Of a DNA stretch of 35,437 nt, positions 1 through 8,965 are shown piece by piece. The stretch is taken from positions 1 to 35,437 of the forward strand of contig JAFGFM010000083.1 of the NCBI GenBank assembly GCA_016931115.1, given 5' to 3'. The notes under the pieces are model-generated. The model was not told where the DNA came from. It saw only the letters and a list, made by a program, of their open reading frames with translations, and made no database searches. A program made the position numbers and the translations under genes. The stretch comes from Deltaproteobacteria bacterium (GTDB lineage Bacteria; Desulfobacterota; DSM-4660; Desulfatiglandales; HGW-15). Position 1 is the stretch's first letter. The number at the start of each line of letters is the position of its first letter.

Positions 1-622
1 CTGCCGCAAATGCATCGTTTTCCATCTCCGGTTTTATTTTTTTTGCTATTATCTTGGATGCCAGTGCAACCGCCATTGAGTGATGCCAGAGATCGCCTGA
101 ATCAAGTTTGTACCCGTCAAGGGACTCGCCCAGCAGGGTAGAAGAACCTGCCATAGAGACTATTTCACCTACGGTCTTGTAACCAAGCAGCACAGAGGCA
201 TGCTGCACCGATGATACCTTGCCGGCAAGGCCGTAAAAGGCAGAGTTGGAAAGTCTTAAAACCCTTGTAGCCATTGCCTGATCAGTTTCAAGGATATCGG
301 AAAGTGCCTTGAAATTGGATTTAGGGTCATTCATGATCTCCCTTGCCTTGAACATTACCTGGGGCATGGGCGGGAGTTCCTGAAGCCTTCGCATGATAAT
401 TTTCTGAAGAGTTTCACCCCTTGGCAGCTCTCTTTCCTCTTCCGCCCTGTCAGGGGCGCTGGTTGCCCTGGGTGCGGAAGCCTCTCCATTTGTTTTTTCC
501 CTTAGATCTATCTTTATAATACCCTTGCATGCGGGACATGGAAATGAGACCACCTCACCGAATGGGAGCCTTTCTTCCGGTATATCATATACCTTGCCAC
601 AGCCTGTACATTTTATCTTCAT
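1..622 (-). CDS. HDOD-domain signalling protein, 3' end cut by window edge
   Basis: The frame is open from an ATG at 622 to the window edge, so only the first 207 or so residues are visible. The N-terminus carries a small zinc ribbon with cysteines at about residues 5, 8, 29 and 32. A charged, Ala/Pro/Glu-rich linker follows. From about residue 85 the sequence matches an HDOD domain: LPPMPQV, then ILETDQAMATRVLRLSNSAFYG, and later LWHHSMAVALA. HDOD proteins are non-catalytic relatives of HD phosphohydrolases that act in signalling, often linked to chemotaxis, motility or cell-cycle control. It lies 41 bases downstream of the CheD-like gene on the same strand, so the two are probably co-transcribed. 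The family is clear; the specific role is unknown. Confidence 0.8.
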   Translation of the reverse strand, partial: MKIKCTGCGKVYDIPEERLPFGEVVSFPCPACKGIIKIDLREKTNGEASAPRATSAPDRAEEERELPRGETLQKIIMRRLQELPPMPQVMFKAREIMNDPKSNFKALSDILETDQAMATRVLRLSNSAFYGLAGKVSSVQHASVLLGYKTVGEIVSMAGSSTLLGESLDGYKLDSGDLWHHSMAVALASKIIAKKIKPEMENDAFAA

Positions 623-663
623 AATAACCTTTCCCCGGGGCGATATGCCTGGTTGAGTTCAGA

Positions 664-1101
664 CTATTTTATCTGAATCTCCCCTGTGTCAATATTCAGA
701 ATCATAGAGCGGATATTTGATCCGCCTGTCTGATCGGTTTTTATATTCAGTTTGGCCTTTGCCAGGGCTGCCTTTGCGGCCTCTGCTACCTTTAAGCCGA
801 CATTGGTGCTTGCAGGCGAACCTGCCATTGTTGCCCCCCCTGCCACTGCAACCGTATAGGGAGGCGCTGCCCCCTCCTTTTCAAACAGTTTTATAGCATA
901 TGTAACCGCTGAATCGGCAAATTTGGCCGGATTGGCCGGATTTATGGTGTCTGCCTGAGGGGCCAGGGTATGTATGCCTATGCCTATCTTTTTTGCATGG
1001 TTGTACAAAAGGATCCCGACGCCTACGCCTATTCGATCTATTCTCAGTATCCCTTTGTCTGCAAGCAAACACTGCATTATTTTTACTGAAGTTTCTGCCA
1101 T
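664..1101 (-). CDS. CheD-like protein lacking the catalytic cysteine
   Basis: This 145-aa protein has the length and layout of CheD, the chemoreceptor glutamine deamidase. Visible are a glycine-rich strand (residues 25-31), GIHTLAP with His44, the AVAGGATM loop (about 86-93), NVGLKVAEAA and a C-terminal DQTGGSNIRSM...TGEI. Known CheD enzymes use Cys27, His44 and Thr21 (Thermotoga numbering). Here His44 is kept, but position 27, exactly 17 residues before it, is glycine, and position 21 is isoleucine. The only cysteine (residue 11) is outside the fold core. It is therefore probably not a deamidase and may act as a binding or regulatory module, for example towards a CheC-type partner. It starts at ATG 1101 with GGAAAGAG upstream and precedes the HDOD gene. 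Confidence 0.75.
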   Translation of the reverse strand: MAETSVKIMQCLLADKGILRIDRIGVGVGILLYNHAKKIGIGIHTLAPQADTINPANPAKFADSAVTYAIKLFEKEGAAPPYTVAVAGGATMAGSPASTNVGLKVAEAAKAALAKAKLNIKTDQTGGSNIRSMILNIDTGEIQIK

Positions 1102-1545
1102 TCTCTTTCCGCTTTAATGAAGATAGTTAATATCCTGTATTTGTAAATTACCATAAAATTAACTCTTTGCAATAAATATACCGATTTTTTGTTTTAAGCG
1201 CAAAATAAAAAATTGTTCGGATTTAGTTTGTTATTTACTTGTTTTTTAAGGAAAAAACAGGGCTTATTATGGAGCAATTACCCCGGCTTAATGGCGGCTT
1301 TTAGTATTCAAAAAGCCTTTTCGTCAAAATACAGAAAATTATTGTTACAGGCAGTCAATGTATTGACATTATCTTCAAAACCCTCTCTATGACACGGTAA
1401 TCTCCCTGTAACCAAATAAAGCCTTATTTGTCCCCTGATTAAAGCAGGGGACTGTTTTCAATTGACAAGCAAAACAGCTCTGGATTATTACTCTGACATC
1501 ATTTCAAATAAACGGCGCATGGAAAAATCAGGAAGGGAAAAAAGA
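1102..1545. other. Intergenic region between divergent cheD-like and rhodanese genes
   Basis: An AT-rich gap of 444 bases. It should hold promoters for both divergent genes. A TTGACA at 1363-1368 is a possible -35 box for the plus strand, but the hexamer 17 bases later (TCTATG) is a poor -10. The hairpin at 1430-1452 is listed separately. I see no convincing gene here. Confidence 0.5.
1430..1452 (+). terminator. Hairpin upstream of rhodanese gene, terminator or attenuator-like
   Basis: GTCCCCTG (1430-1437) pairs perfectly with CAGGGGAC (1445-1452) around a 7-base loop, followed by TGTTTTC. Since no plus-strand gene precedes it in the window, it would lie in the leader of the rhodanese transcript, so attenuation is possible. 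The T-tract is short. Confidence 0.35.
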
Positions 1546-2181
1546 ATGAATAGGAAAATATTGATAGGTACTGTTCTTCTGATAATTGCAGGGGTAAATA
1601 TTTTATTTTCCTCTGGCATGCTTTTCGCCCAGGAGGCACCGGTAGTGAAAAAAATAATGAGCATAGATGCCTATGACCGCCTCAAGACCAGGCCCGATAC
1701 CTTCCTGATTGATGTAAGGACAAGGGAGGAGTATCAGTTTACAGGTCACCCTGAAAATGCATATCTCTTCCCCTATATGATGATGACCGGCAAACTTGCA
1801 AAAACCGATGACAGGTATGAATATCAGTTTAATCTGAAAAATATTAATTTTCTTGACGAGATAAACAAGGTCTTTAAAAAGAGCGATAACCTTCTTATTA
1901 TATGCAGGGATGGTAAAAGAAGCGCCCAGGCCGCAAAAGAGCTTGCAGATGCCGGTTTTCAAAATGTTTTTGATGTGGAGGATGGCTTTGAGGGCAGGGA
2001 ATTTCCATATTTTGAGGACCCTAACCTGGATAAATGGTACAAAAACCTCACAAGACAGAACAAGGTAAATGGGTACAAACAACGTCGACATTACGGATGG
2101 CAGTTCTGGGGGCTCCCCTGGACATATGAGATGGACCCGAATTATCTTTATCCACCTGATCTGCCTAAAACCGCCAATTAA
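1546..2181 (+). CDS. Exported rhodanese-domain protein
   Basis: A 211-aa protein with an N-terminal hydrophobic segment (about residues 5-26, ending GMLFAQEA) that looks like a signal peptide or anchor, followed by one rhodanese domain. The domain shows LIDVRTREEYQFTGHPENA and the active-site loop CRDGKRS, with its nucleophilic cysteine. Single-domain exported rhodaneses (PspE type) transfer sulfane sulfur or handle periplasmic sulfur species. The C-terminal extension is rich in aromatic residues (HYGWQFWGLPWTYEMDPNYLYPP), which is unusual and could be a docking tail. I chose ATG 1546 because GGAAGGGA sits upstream and the signal peptide follows directly; the frame stays open upstream to a TTG at 1462. 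Confidence 0.85.
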   Translation: MNRKILIGTVLLIIAGVNILFSSGMLFAQEAPVVKKIMSIDAYDRLKTRPDTFLIDVRTREEYQFTGHPENAYLFPYMMMTGKLAKTDDRYEYQFNLKNINFLDEINKVFKKSDNLLIICRDGKRSAQAAKELADAGFQNVFDVEDGFEGREFPYFEDPNLDKWYKNLTRQNKVNGYKQRRHYGWQFWGLPWTYEMDPNYLYPPDLPKTAN

Positions 2182-2369
2182 TTAAAGCTGTTGATTATAT
2201 AATTAAAACCTGTTATTGTCCGGCTCAAATAAACGTTTTTTGATTGAAAAGGTTTAAAAAAAGCATTTTCATACTTTCATTGTTCACAAATCCTCAGCTT
2301 TTTCTATTAGACCGCATTAAAGAGTAATCCGTTTATTCTTGATACAATTTGATATTTTAAGGAATCAGT

Positions 2370-4616
2370 ATGGCTAAATTGAATTATTTAAAAAACCTGA
2401 AGTTATGTCTCATAACAATGATCTTTAGCAGCCTTTTTGTATTTCCATGCTCAGCGGAAATGGCCAGGGAATCGGAGGCCAGCTACACTGTCCCCTACAC
2501 TGAATCAACGCCTTCCATAGATGGAAAGATCACAGATGGCGAATGGGGAGCAGCGAGCCTCATATTCCTCGACAATGAAACAGAACCATCCCAGAATGTG
2601 CCTGCAATTGTGGATACAGAGGTGCTGATAATGGAAGATGGTGCAAATATTTACCTGGCCTTTATCGCCTCAGACCCTGAACCAGCGGATATCCGTGCAT
2701 TTTTCAGTGACAGGGATGCATGCTTTGAGGATGACAGGGTAGGGGTGGTTTTTGATACCTTCAATGATGAACACGGGGCGTTTCAGTTTTTTTCCAATCC
2801 TCTTGGCGTGCAGATGGATGGCATATGCACTAATGATATAATGTTTAATGATTACTCCTGGAATGCAATCTGGGAATCAACCGGTAAAATTACAGACACA
2901 GGGTTTATAGTTGAGATGAGGATACCCCTTGATCAGCTGCGATTTTCTGCCGGGCTTGATAAGCAGATCTGGGGAGTAGACCTTGTCAGGTTTTACCCAA
3001 GGAGCAAGGGCCACAGGTTTTCTAACAATACCAAGGATTATAATAAATCATGCTACCTGTGCCAGCTGAAAAAGATTGAAGGTTTTGAAAAAATTGATCA
3101 AAAGTTGAATCTGCGAATAGTTCCGACCCTGACCGGGACATATTCTGAGATCCGGCCTGCAACCGGTGCAGCGAATTGGCAGGATGATTACAAGCTTGAC
3201 GGCGGTGTTGATATCCGCTGGGGCATTAATGAGGATTCCTACCTGAATGCCACTATAAACCCCGATTTTTCTCAGGTTGAGGCTGATGTGGCCAAGCTTG
3301 ATGTTAATAATACATTTGCATTGTATTTTCCGGAAAGACGCGAATTCTTTCTGGAGGGGGCTGACTACTTTAAAACAGCTGTAAATCTGGTTCATTCAAG
3401 AAATATTACATCCCCGGATTTCGGCATTAAGCTGACTGGTAAGCGCGATGTGCATACATATGGTCTGTTTTTTACCAATGATGAAATCACAAATATATTG
3501 ATACCGGGCCAGCAGGGTTCATTTCCTGTCACACTTGAAGGTGTTGATAGTCTTAATACGGTAATCCGGTATCGCAGTGATATAAACAGGGATATAAAGC
3601 TCGGGGTAATCCTTACAAACCGTGATGCAGATGGCTATAAAAATACCGTAGCAGGTTTTGATGGTGATATCCGCCTGGGGCCAAGCGACAGGGTGAGGTT
3701 GCAGCTTATGAACTCGCACTCTGAATATCCTGACAGTATGCAGATCCTTTATGGTCAGAAGGAAAAAGTAAATGATTACGCCTACCTGTTTGACTACAGT
3801 CATGATGATTTCAAATGGTTCTGGAGCGCCAGGTACGAGGAATATGGGGATGATTTCAGGGCTGATATGGGGTTTATCAATCGTGTGGATTATAACAAGG
3901 CCGGGATAGAATTTGGACGTAAATGGCTTTTCGGACCAGGGAGCCACTTTAACCGCATATTCTTAGGTGGAGGCCTTGAGAAGAGCCGTGACGAGGAAGG
4001 GGGAAACCTTGGTAACAGTTTTGACATAACCCTCAATGTTGAAGGGCCTATGCAGTCGTTTATGTTTCTTACATACAGGCAGGGGGAAGAGCTTTACAAC
4101 GGGGTATTTTTTGATAAATATACAGCAAGCCTGTTTGGCCGCATACGGCCATTGGCAGGGGTAGACATATCCCTGGACGCATCATATGGTGATGACATTG
4201 ATTATTACAATACTCGCACTGGCAGGCAATTCTCCTTTGGTCCATGGGTGGACCTGCGAATGGGAAAACATTTCAAGGCAAGCCTGAGACACACATATCA
4301 GAAAATGGAGATTGATGGCCAGAGGCTATATTCCACAAACCTGAGTGACCTGCGTTTTACCTATCAGTTTACCATAAGGAGTTTTTTAAGGATAACCCTC
4401 AAGTATTCGGATACCAAACGTAACAGTTCATTATATATCTATGACATTGATAGCAGGTATAAGGATATGACCACCCAGTTTTTGTACAGCTATAAAATTA
4501 CCCCTCAAACCCGGTTTTTCATAGGTTTTTCTGATACAGGTTTTCAGGATGACCAAAGAGGCAGTATGTACAAGACAAACCGCACACTGTTCACCAAGAT
4601 CAGTTATGAGTTGTAA
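2370..4616 (+). CDS. DUF5916-type outer-membrane protein with CBM9/DOMON-like N-terminal domain
   Basis: A 748-aa protein with a signal peptide (hydrophobic to about residue 28, cleavage near CSA/EMA). Residues 45-240 resemble the family 9 carbohydrate-binding/DOMON fold (SIDGKITDGEWGAAS, DRVGVVFDTFND, VEMRIPLDQLRF). Next is the signature of the DUF5916 family, NPDFSQVEADVAKLDVNNTFALYFPERREFFLEGADYF. The rest alternates short polar and hydrophobic strands and ends KISYEL, as expected for an outer-membrane beta-barrel. The biochemical role of this family is not settled; surface binding or uptake of a ligand is likely. AAGGAA precedes ATG 2370. It stands alone, bounded on the right by a hairpin and a convergent gene. 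Confidence 0.8.
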   Translation: MAKLNYLKNLKLCLITMIFSSLFVFPCSAEMARESEASYTVPYTESTPSIDGKITDGEWGAASLIFLDNETEPSQNVPAIVDTEVLIMEDGANIYLAFIASDPEPADIRAFFSDRDACFEDDRVGVVFDTFNDEHGAFQFFSNPLGVQMDGICTNDIMFNDYSWNAIWESTGKITDTGFIVEMRIPLDQLRFSAGLDKQIWGVDLVRFYPRSKGHRFSNNTKDYNKSCYLCQLKKIEGFEKIDQKLNLRIVPTLTGTYSEIRPATGAANWQDDYKLDGGVDIRWGINEDSYLNATINPDFSQVEADVAKLDVNNTFALYFPERREFFLEGADYFKTAVNLVHSRNITSPDFGIKLTGKRDVHTYGLFFTNDEITNILIPGQQGSFPVTLEGVDSLNTVIRYRSDINRDIKLGVILTNRDADGYKNTVAGFDGDIRLGPSDRVRLQLMNSHSEYPDSMQILYGQKEKVNDYAYLFDYSHDDFKWFWSARYEEYGDDFRADMGFINRVDYNKAGIEFGRKWLFGPGSHFNRIFLGGGLEKSRDEEGGNLGNSFDITLNVEGPMQSFMFLTYRQGEELYNGVFFDKYTASLFGRIRPLAGVDISLDASYGDDIDYYNTRTGRQFSFGPWVDLRMGKHFKASLRHTYQKMEIDGQRLYSTNLSDLRFTYQFTIRSFLRITLKYSDTKRNSSLYIYDIDSRYKDMTTQFLYSYKITPQTRFFIGFSDTGFQDDQRGSMYKTNRTLFTKISYEL

Positions 4617-4626
4617 CGCATAATAT

Positions 4627-4660
4627 ATCACCCCGGTCACGGCTTTTTGACAGGGGTGAT
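4627..4660. terminator. Hairpin between convergent genes
   Basis: ATCACCCC (4627-4634) pairs with GGGGTGAT (4653-4660), leaving an 18-base loop. It lies 10 bases after the stop of the DUF5916 gene and just before the stop of the minus-strand SDR gene, where a shared terminator is expected. There is no strong T-run on either side. Confidence 0.4.
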
Positions 4661-4665
4661 TCATT

Positions 4666-5544
4666 TCAGTCCCAATGAATAATCTCTGGAAAGATAGTAG
4701 CTGTCAACCCTTTGGCCAGTGTATTTGGTATGAGCTCTGCAAGTTCCTCGGTTGTCCACCCCTTTTCATTCTTTAATATCTCCTTTACCGGGGGCGGATC
4801 AACGAATATCCCTACATGCCCCTTCCATACCTCAAATATCTGACCGTTTGTGTTTCCAGCTTCCTCACTTACAAGATATGTCACAAGGCTTGCAACATCC
4901 TCGGGGCGGTTTGCTGCCACAAGTGGTATGTTTTCCTTTGTGCCGCGCCATGCGGCAATAGGGCGTATGGCATTTACTGTGATACCGAAATCTGCCACAT
5001 CCCTTGCAACAGTGCGGGTTAAACCAACAATGCCCTCCTTTGCAGCGCTGTAATCTGCAAAGCCCCGCCAACCGAATGCGGTGTGGGATGCGGTATTTAC
5101 AACCCTTCCATATTTTTGTTTTTTCATGTATGAGCATGCCCTGCGTAAGGTAAAAAACATGCCGTAGAGGTGGGTCTTAAGTACCACGTCCCAGTCGTTA
5201 AAGGACACTTCATCTATGTCACGGGGTTCACGCACAACACCGGCATTGTTAACAAGTATATCGATCCTGCCAAACTCCCTTACCGCTGTATCAATGATTC
5301 TATTGGCACCATCCTCAGTAGCAACCGAATCATAATTAGGTACAGCAGTCCCTCCGCCAGCAATTATCTCGCTAACAACCTTATCCGCCGGCCCATTTGA
5401 TGTGCCCACCCCGTCGGTTGATGTGCCTATATCATTAACCACAACCTTTGCGCCATGCCGGGCCATAGAGATCGCATGTGCCCGTCCAATACCGTTTCCT
5501 GCCCCTGTAACAACTGCAATCCTGTCCTTAAGCATGGGTTTCAT
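4666..5544 (-). CDS. Short-chain dehydrogenase/reductase, HSD17B4-like
   Basis: A 292-aa SDR. The Rossmann motif TGAGNGIG lies near residues 13-20, NNAG near residue 100, and the catalytic Ser (NTAS) and YSAAK follow. The segment VVVNDIG plus a Gly/Ser/Asp-rich insertion before DKVVSEI is typical of SDRs related to the 3-hydroxyacyl-CoA dehydrogenase part of peroxisomal multifunctional enzyme 2 (HSD17B4), so the substrate may be a 3-hydroxyacyl-CoA or a steroid-like alcohol. The C-terminus (ILKNEKGWTTEELAELIP) extends the usual 250-aa SDR core. I chose ATG 5544 because GAGGAC lies just upstream; an ATG at 5574 would overlap the preceding nitroreductase gene. The 10-base gap implies an operon with that gene. 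Confidence 0.85.
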   Translation of the reverse strand: MKPMLKDRIAVVTGAGNGIGRAHAISMARHGAKVVVNDIGTSTDGVGTSNGPADKVVSEIIAGGGTAVPNYDSVATEDGANRIIDTAVREFGRIDILVNNAGVVREPRDIDEVSFNDWDVVLKTHLYGMFFTLRRACSYMKKQKYGRVVNTASHTAFGWRGFADYSAAKEGIVGLTRTVARDVADFGITVNAIRPIAAWRGTKENIPLVAANRPEDVASLVTYLVSEEAGNTNGQIFEVWKGHVGIFVDPPPVKEILKNEKGWTTEELAELIPNTLAKGLTATIFPEIIHWD

Positions 5545-5554
5545 AATGTCCTCA

Positions 5555-6115
5555 CTATTCAAGGTTCCATTCATTATAGCAGATCACCTCTGATTCAGGT
5601 TTGCGGTCACGCTTGCTGTGTTCAATGACTTTATGTTTTTCGTTAAGGTAGCTGTCATCACCCGGGTAACCAAGTGCTATAAGGGTTATCACTATGTAAT
5701 CGTCCGGGATATTAAATGCCTCTTTGATCTTTAAAGGTTCATACCCTGCAATGGCATGTGCGTAGAGCCCTTCCTTAAAACCCTGCAGCATGAGATTCTG
5801 GACAGCCAATCCGCAGTCAAATAGTGCATATTCCCTTCTGTCATTCAGCATACAGTCAAAGGCAGGTTTTGTTGCTACAACAACAGCGGCCTTTGCATGT
5901 TTAAACCAGTAATTGCCCTCTGACAAAGCCCCGAAGACCCAGTTAAGCGCCTCATTATCCGTTGCTATCAGAAACCGCCATGACTGATTATTAAAGCATG
6001 ACGGGGCATAGGTTGCAGCGGTCATGATCCTTTTAATGGCATCTTCAGGTATTTTTTTATCACTGAATGCCCGATATGATCTGCGGATATTAATTTCATG
6101 TAACAGTTCTGTCAT
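5555..6115 (-). CDS. Nitroreductase-family flavoprotein
   Basis: A 186-aa protein of normal length for FMN-dependent nitroreductases. Near the N-terminus RRSYRAFSDKKIP matches the phosphate-binding Arg-Ser-x-Arg-x-Phe motif, followed by AATYAPSCFNNQSWRF, which is the usual SPSxxNxQPW region with a Cys variant. GLAVQNLMLQGFKEGL and the late ALGYPGDD agree with the family. These enzymes reduce nitro-aromatics, quinones or enones with NAD(P)H. The SDR gene follows after 10 bases, so the two may act on one substrate class. AAAGGAGAG precedes ATG 6115. The substrate cannot be told from sequence. Confidence 0.85.
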   Translation of the reverse strand: MTELLHEINIRRSYRAFSDKKIPEDAIKRIMTAATYAPSCFNNQSWRFLIATDNEALNWVFGALSEGNYWFKHAKAAVVVATKPAFDCMLNDRREYALFDCGLAVQNLMLQGFKEGLYAHAIAGYEPLKIKEAFNIPDDYIVITLIALGYPGDDSYLNEKHKVIEHSKRDRKPESEVICYNEWNLE

Positions 6116-6233
6116 AGTTGCTCTCCTTTAATGAAGGTAGGTAAAAGGTATTTTTGGTGCAATATAAAATAAAAGAGACCCTGCTGGCTATATATTTTTT
6201 CCAGGTCAGGATGAAGATATTCGCAAGGGAATA

Positions 6234-7514
6234 TTATTTCAAGGGTATAAAAAGATTAAGATCAATCTTCTCTGCCATGACCCTGTGGCCTGTTTCATTA
6301 GGGTGCAGGTGATCACCTGTATCATATTCAGGGAGCATTCGCCTCGGATTTGCCGGATCAGCCACTGCCCTCTCCATATCAATAACAGCATCAAACCTGC
6401 CGCTGTTTCTTATCCATTCATTTACCCTTTGCCTTGCCTGTTCACTCCATTCAGAGTCGTAGAATGATCCTCCAAAGGGCATAAGTGTTGCACCATAAAC
6501 AAGGATACCCTTTTCATGTGCAAGGGTGATCATACCCGCATAGGCGTCAATCAGCTCTTTCGCAATTTTATCCGCCTCTTCCCTGCTCTTTGTCTGACCA
6601 ATATCATTGATTCCTTCCAGTATTATCAAAAAGCGTGCCCTGCTTTGATCCAGCACATCAGAGGGAAAACGCTTTAAGGCCGCAGGCCCAAGACACTCTC
6701 TCAGGACACAATTTCCGCCTAACCCCATATTGAGAACAGCAATACCGGCTGTTTCCCTCTTTTCTTTCAGCCTTCTATAAAGCTCATCCGGCCAGCGGTT
6801 CTGCCTGTTTGTGCCTGACCCCCTTCCGTCTGTAATGGAGTCACCAAGCACAATAAGTGCACCTGAAGATTCCCCTGCCTGCACATCAATGGAATCTATT
6901 ATGTACCAGTGATCAGCCTGAAGCACATCTGTAAGATCAGCGGATTCAATCAAATTGCCTATACCCAGAAAGGAGGTGGTACGGGAACCCGGATGACCAG
7001 TCACATCAGGAGATGTATCACCAAAATGGATGGTAACAGCCACCCTTGAACGCGGGATTAATGTAAAAATAACAGGATCAGAGGTTACTGTTGCACCCGG
7101 TATAATTACGGTATCAGGTCTCGTATCAAATCTCAGTCTCTGTTCGGTTGACCTGTCTATAGCGCCTTTCCCGGTTGAAACAGCGATGCGGGCAGATTTT
7201 ATGGTCACAGGGCTGGTACCGTATTCATTGGAAAACCTTACCCTGAGCATTTCCCCTCCAATGGTAACCTGCACAACCTGCCTTATGGTGTTGCTGTCAA
7301 GACCTGGCGCAGGGGGCAGATTATGGGGCTCAACAGGCTGCTGTGCTGTGGCCCAGGTAGATATCCACTCTGAAACAGGTATGAACTTTTGAGTGTGTGA
7401 TGACCCGCATGAAGATATTGCTATAAGAAAAAGAAGAAAGATAAATATCCTGAGAGCGGTTAAAAGAGAGCAGTGGTTTGCATACCTTTTATATTTAATC
7501 ACTTTTGATGGCAT
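6234..7514 (-). CDS. SGNH/GDSL-family hydrolase lipoprotein
   Basis: A 426-aa exported esterase-type protein. A basic N-terminus and hydrophobic stretch end in ISSC-GSS, a lipobox, so it is probably a lipoprotein. After a beta-rich N-terminal domain (EWISTWATAQQ..., common in this family) comes the SGNH core: LGDSITDG (nucleophile Ser), NMGLGGN, EGINDIG and the late DHLHPNETGH with the Asp-x-x-His pair. Such proteins remove acyl groups from sugars or hydrolyse esters in the periplasm. I chose ATG 7514 because AGAGGATCAA precedes it and it lies 10 bases after the response regulator stop; a longer frame from 7577 would overlap that gene. Co-transcription with the two-component genes is likely. 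Confidence 0.85.
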   Translation of the reverse strand: MPSKVIKYKRYANHCSLLTALRIFIFLLFLIAISSCGSSHTQKFIPVSEWISTWATAQQPVEPHNLPPAPGLDSNTIRQVVQVTIGGEMLRVRFSNEYGTSPVTIKSARIAVSTGKGAIDRSTEQRLRFDTRPDTVIIPGATVTSDPVIFTLIPRSRVAVTIHFGDTSPDVTGHPGSRTTSFLGIGNLIESADLTDVLQADHWYIIDSIDVQAGESSGALIVLGDSITDGRGSGTNRQNRWPDELYRRLKEKRETAGIAVLNMGLGGNCVLRECLGPAALKRFPSDVLDQSRARFLIILEGINDIGQTKSREEADKIAKELIDAYAGMITLAHEKGILVYGATLMPFGGSFYDSEWSEQARQRVNEWIRNSGRFDAVIDMERAVADPANPRRMLPEYDTGDHLHPNETGHRVMAEKIDLNLFIPLK

Positions 7515-7524
7515 TTGATCCTCT

Positions 7525-8964
7525 TTATTCACTGTATTTTTTGAGCCTGTGACGCAGGGTATTTCTGCTGATTCCAAGCATCTCAGCAGCCTTTACCTGG
7601 TTGTTTCCCGATTTCTCAAGCACCTTCATAATAATAGTCTCTTCAACTGTTTCAATAATATTGGCATGAATGCCTTCATTAAAAAGCTGCATTACCTCAG
7701 GCATTATGTTTTCTATTTTTTCCCTCAGGCTGTTTATGAGCTGATTGCGGTTTGTGGCGTGTGCATCATACTCCTTTTGCCTGTCCAGAAATTCTATATG
7801 TTCCTCTGTAATAATATCACCTGCGCACAGTATTACCGCCCTGTTCAGACAGTTTTCAAGCTCCCTGATATTGCCGGGCCATGAATAGGACTTAAGGCGG
7901 TTCATCACCCTTTCTGATACAGACCTTATGGCCCTGTTATGCTCAGACCCGAAACGGTTTATGAAATACTCCACCAGCTCAGGTATATCTTCGGTTCGCC
8001 TCCTCAGGGGGGGCAGATCAATGGAAATGACCTTTAACCTCCAGTAGAGGTCTTCTCTGAAGGTGCCCTCCTGTACTGCGAGGGAAAGGTCTCTGTTTGT
8101 TGCAGTGATAATGCGCACATCAACCTTGATTGTTTTTACACCGCCAAGCCTTTCAAACTCACCCTCCTGGAGTACCCTTAAAAGTTTTGCCTGAAGGGGC
8201 ATGGAGAGTTCACCAATTTCATCCAGAAAACAGGTCCCGCCATTAGCCCTTTCGATTTTACCGATCTTTGTATTGCGGGCGCCTGTAAATGCCCCTGGTT
8301 CATATCCGAAAAGCTCGCTCTCAAAAAGCTGTTCAGGTATTGCGGCGCAGTTAATGGCAATAAAGGGTTTGCCGTCCCGTTTGCTGTGATGAAAGATGGC
8401 CTTTGCGACAAGCTCCTTGCCTGTCCCGCTTTCACCTGTGAGAAGGACTGCTACATTCTTTTCCGCTATCTGGCCAATAGTCTTATAGACATCCTGCATG
8501 GCCTTGCTCCGCCCTATCATTTTCAGGCTCTTTTCTGATGCTTCTTGCCTTGCGGTCGTCACCATGTCAGGAAGAAAAACCCTCTCCTTCATTCGCCTGT
8601 TCAGTTCAAGAGCCTCACTGACAATACGGCTCAGCTCCTTGCGTTCAAATGGCTTGCTCAGATAATCATATGCCCCGCGCTTCATGGCCGTAATGGCAGT
8701 ATCAGTATTACCATATGCTGTCATTATGATAACAGGTGTTTTTATCTGTGCATTTTTGATCTCATGCAATGTGTCAAGGCCATTTAGGCCGGGCATCTTG
8801 TAGTCCAGTAAAATAAGATCAAAGTTTTCATCCCTGATTTTATTTATGGCCTCCTGACCGGAAAGGCATGCGGTTACTTCATAACCTTTTCTGTTGAAGA
8901 ACCTGGTTAGAAAGTGGTTTAACCCTTCATCATCGTCAATCAGTAATATTCTCTCAGTTTCCAT
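7525..8964 (-). CDS. NtrC-family sigma-54-dependent response regulator
   Basis: A 479-aa protein with three domains. The receiver domain (1-120) has acidic D10-D12, phospho-acceptor D54 in LLDYKMPGLNG, Thr82 and Lys104. The AAA+ domain has Walker A GESGTGKE at 177-184, the sigma-54 contact loop GAFTGA, and Walker B CFLDEIGEL. The C-terminal Fis-type helix-turn-helix ends with KAAEMLGISRNTLRHRLKKY. It should activate sigma-54 promoters when phosphorylated by the kinase encoded one base upstream (8966). The targets are not visible; I did not find a convincing -24/-12 promoter near its neighbours. Confidence 0.95.
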   Translation of the reverse strand: METERILLIDDDEGLNHFLTRFFNRKGYEVTACLSGQEAINKIRDENFDLILLDYKMPGLNGLDTLHEIKNAQIKTPVIIMTAYGNTDTAITAMKRGAYDYLSKPFERKELSRIVSEALELNRRMKERVFLPDMVTTARQEASEKSLKMIGRSKAMQDVYKTIGQIAEKNVAVLLTGESGTGKELVAKAIFHHSKRDGKPFIAINCAAIPEQLFESELFGYEPGAFTGARNTKIGKIERANGGTCFLDEIGELSMPLQAKLLRVLQEGEFERLGGVKTIKVDVRIITATNRDLSLAVQEGTFREDLYWRLKVISIDLPPLRRRTEDIPELVEYFINRFGSEHNRAIRSVSERVMNRLKSYSWPGNIRELENCLNRAVILCAGDIITEEHIEFLDRQKEYDAHATNRNQLINSLREKIENIMPEVMQLFNEGIHANIIETVEETIIMKVLEKSGNNQVKAAEMLGISRNTLRHRLKKYSE

Positions 8965-8965
8965 T

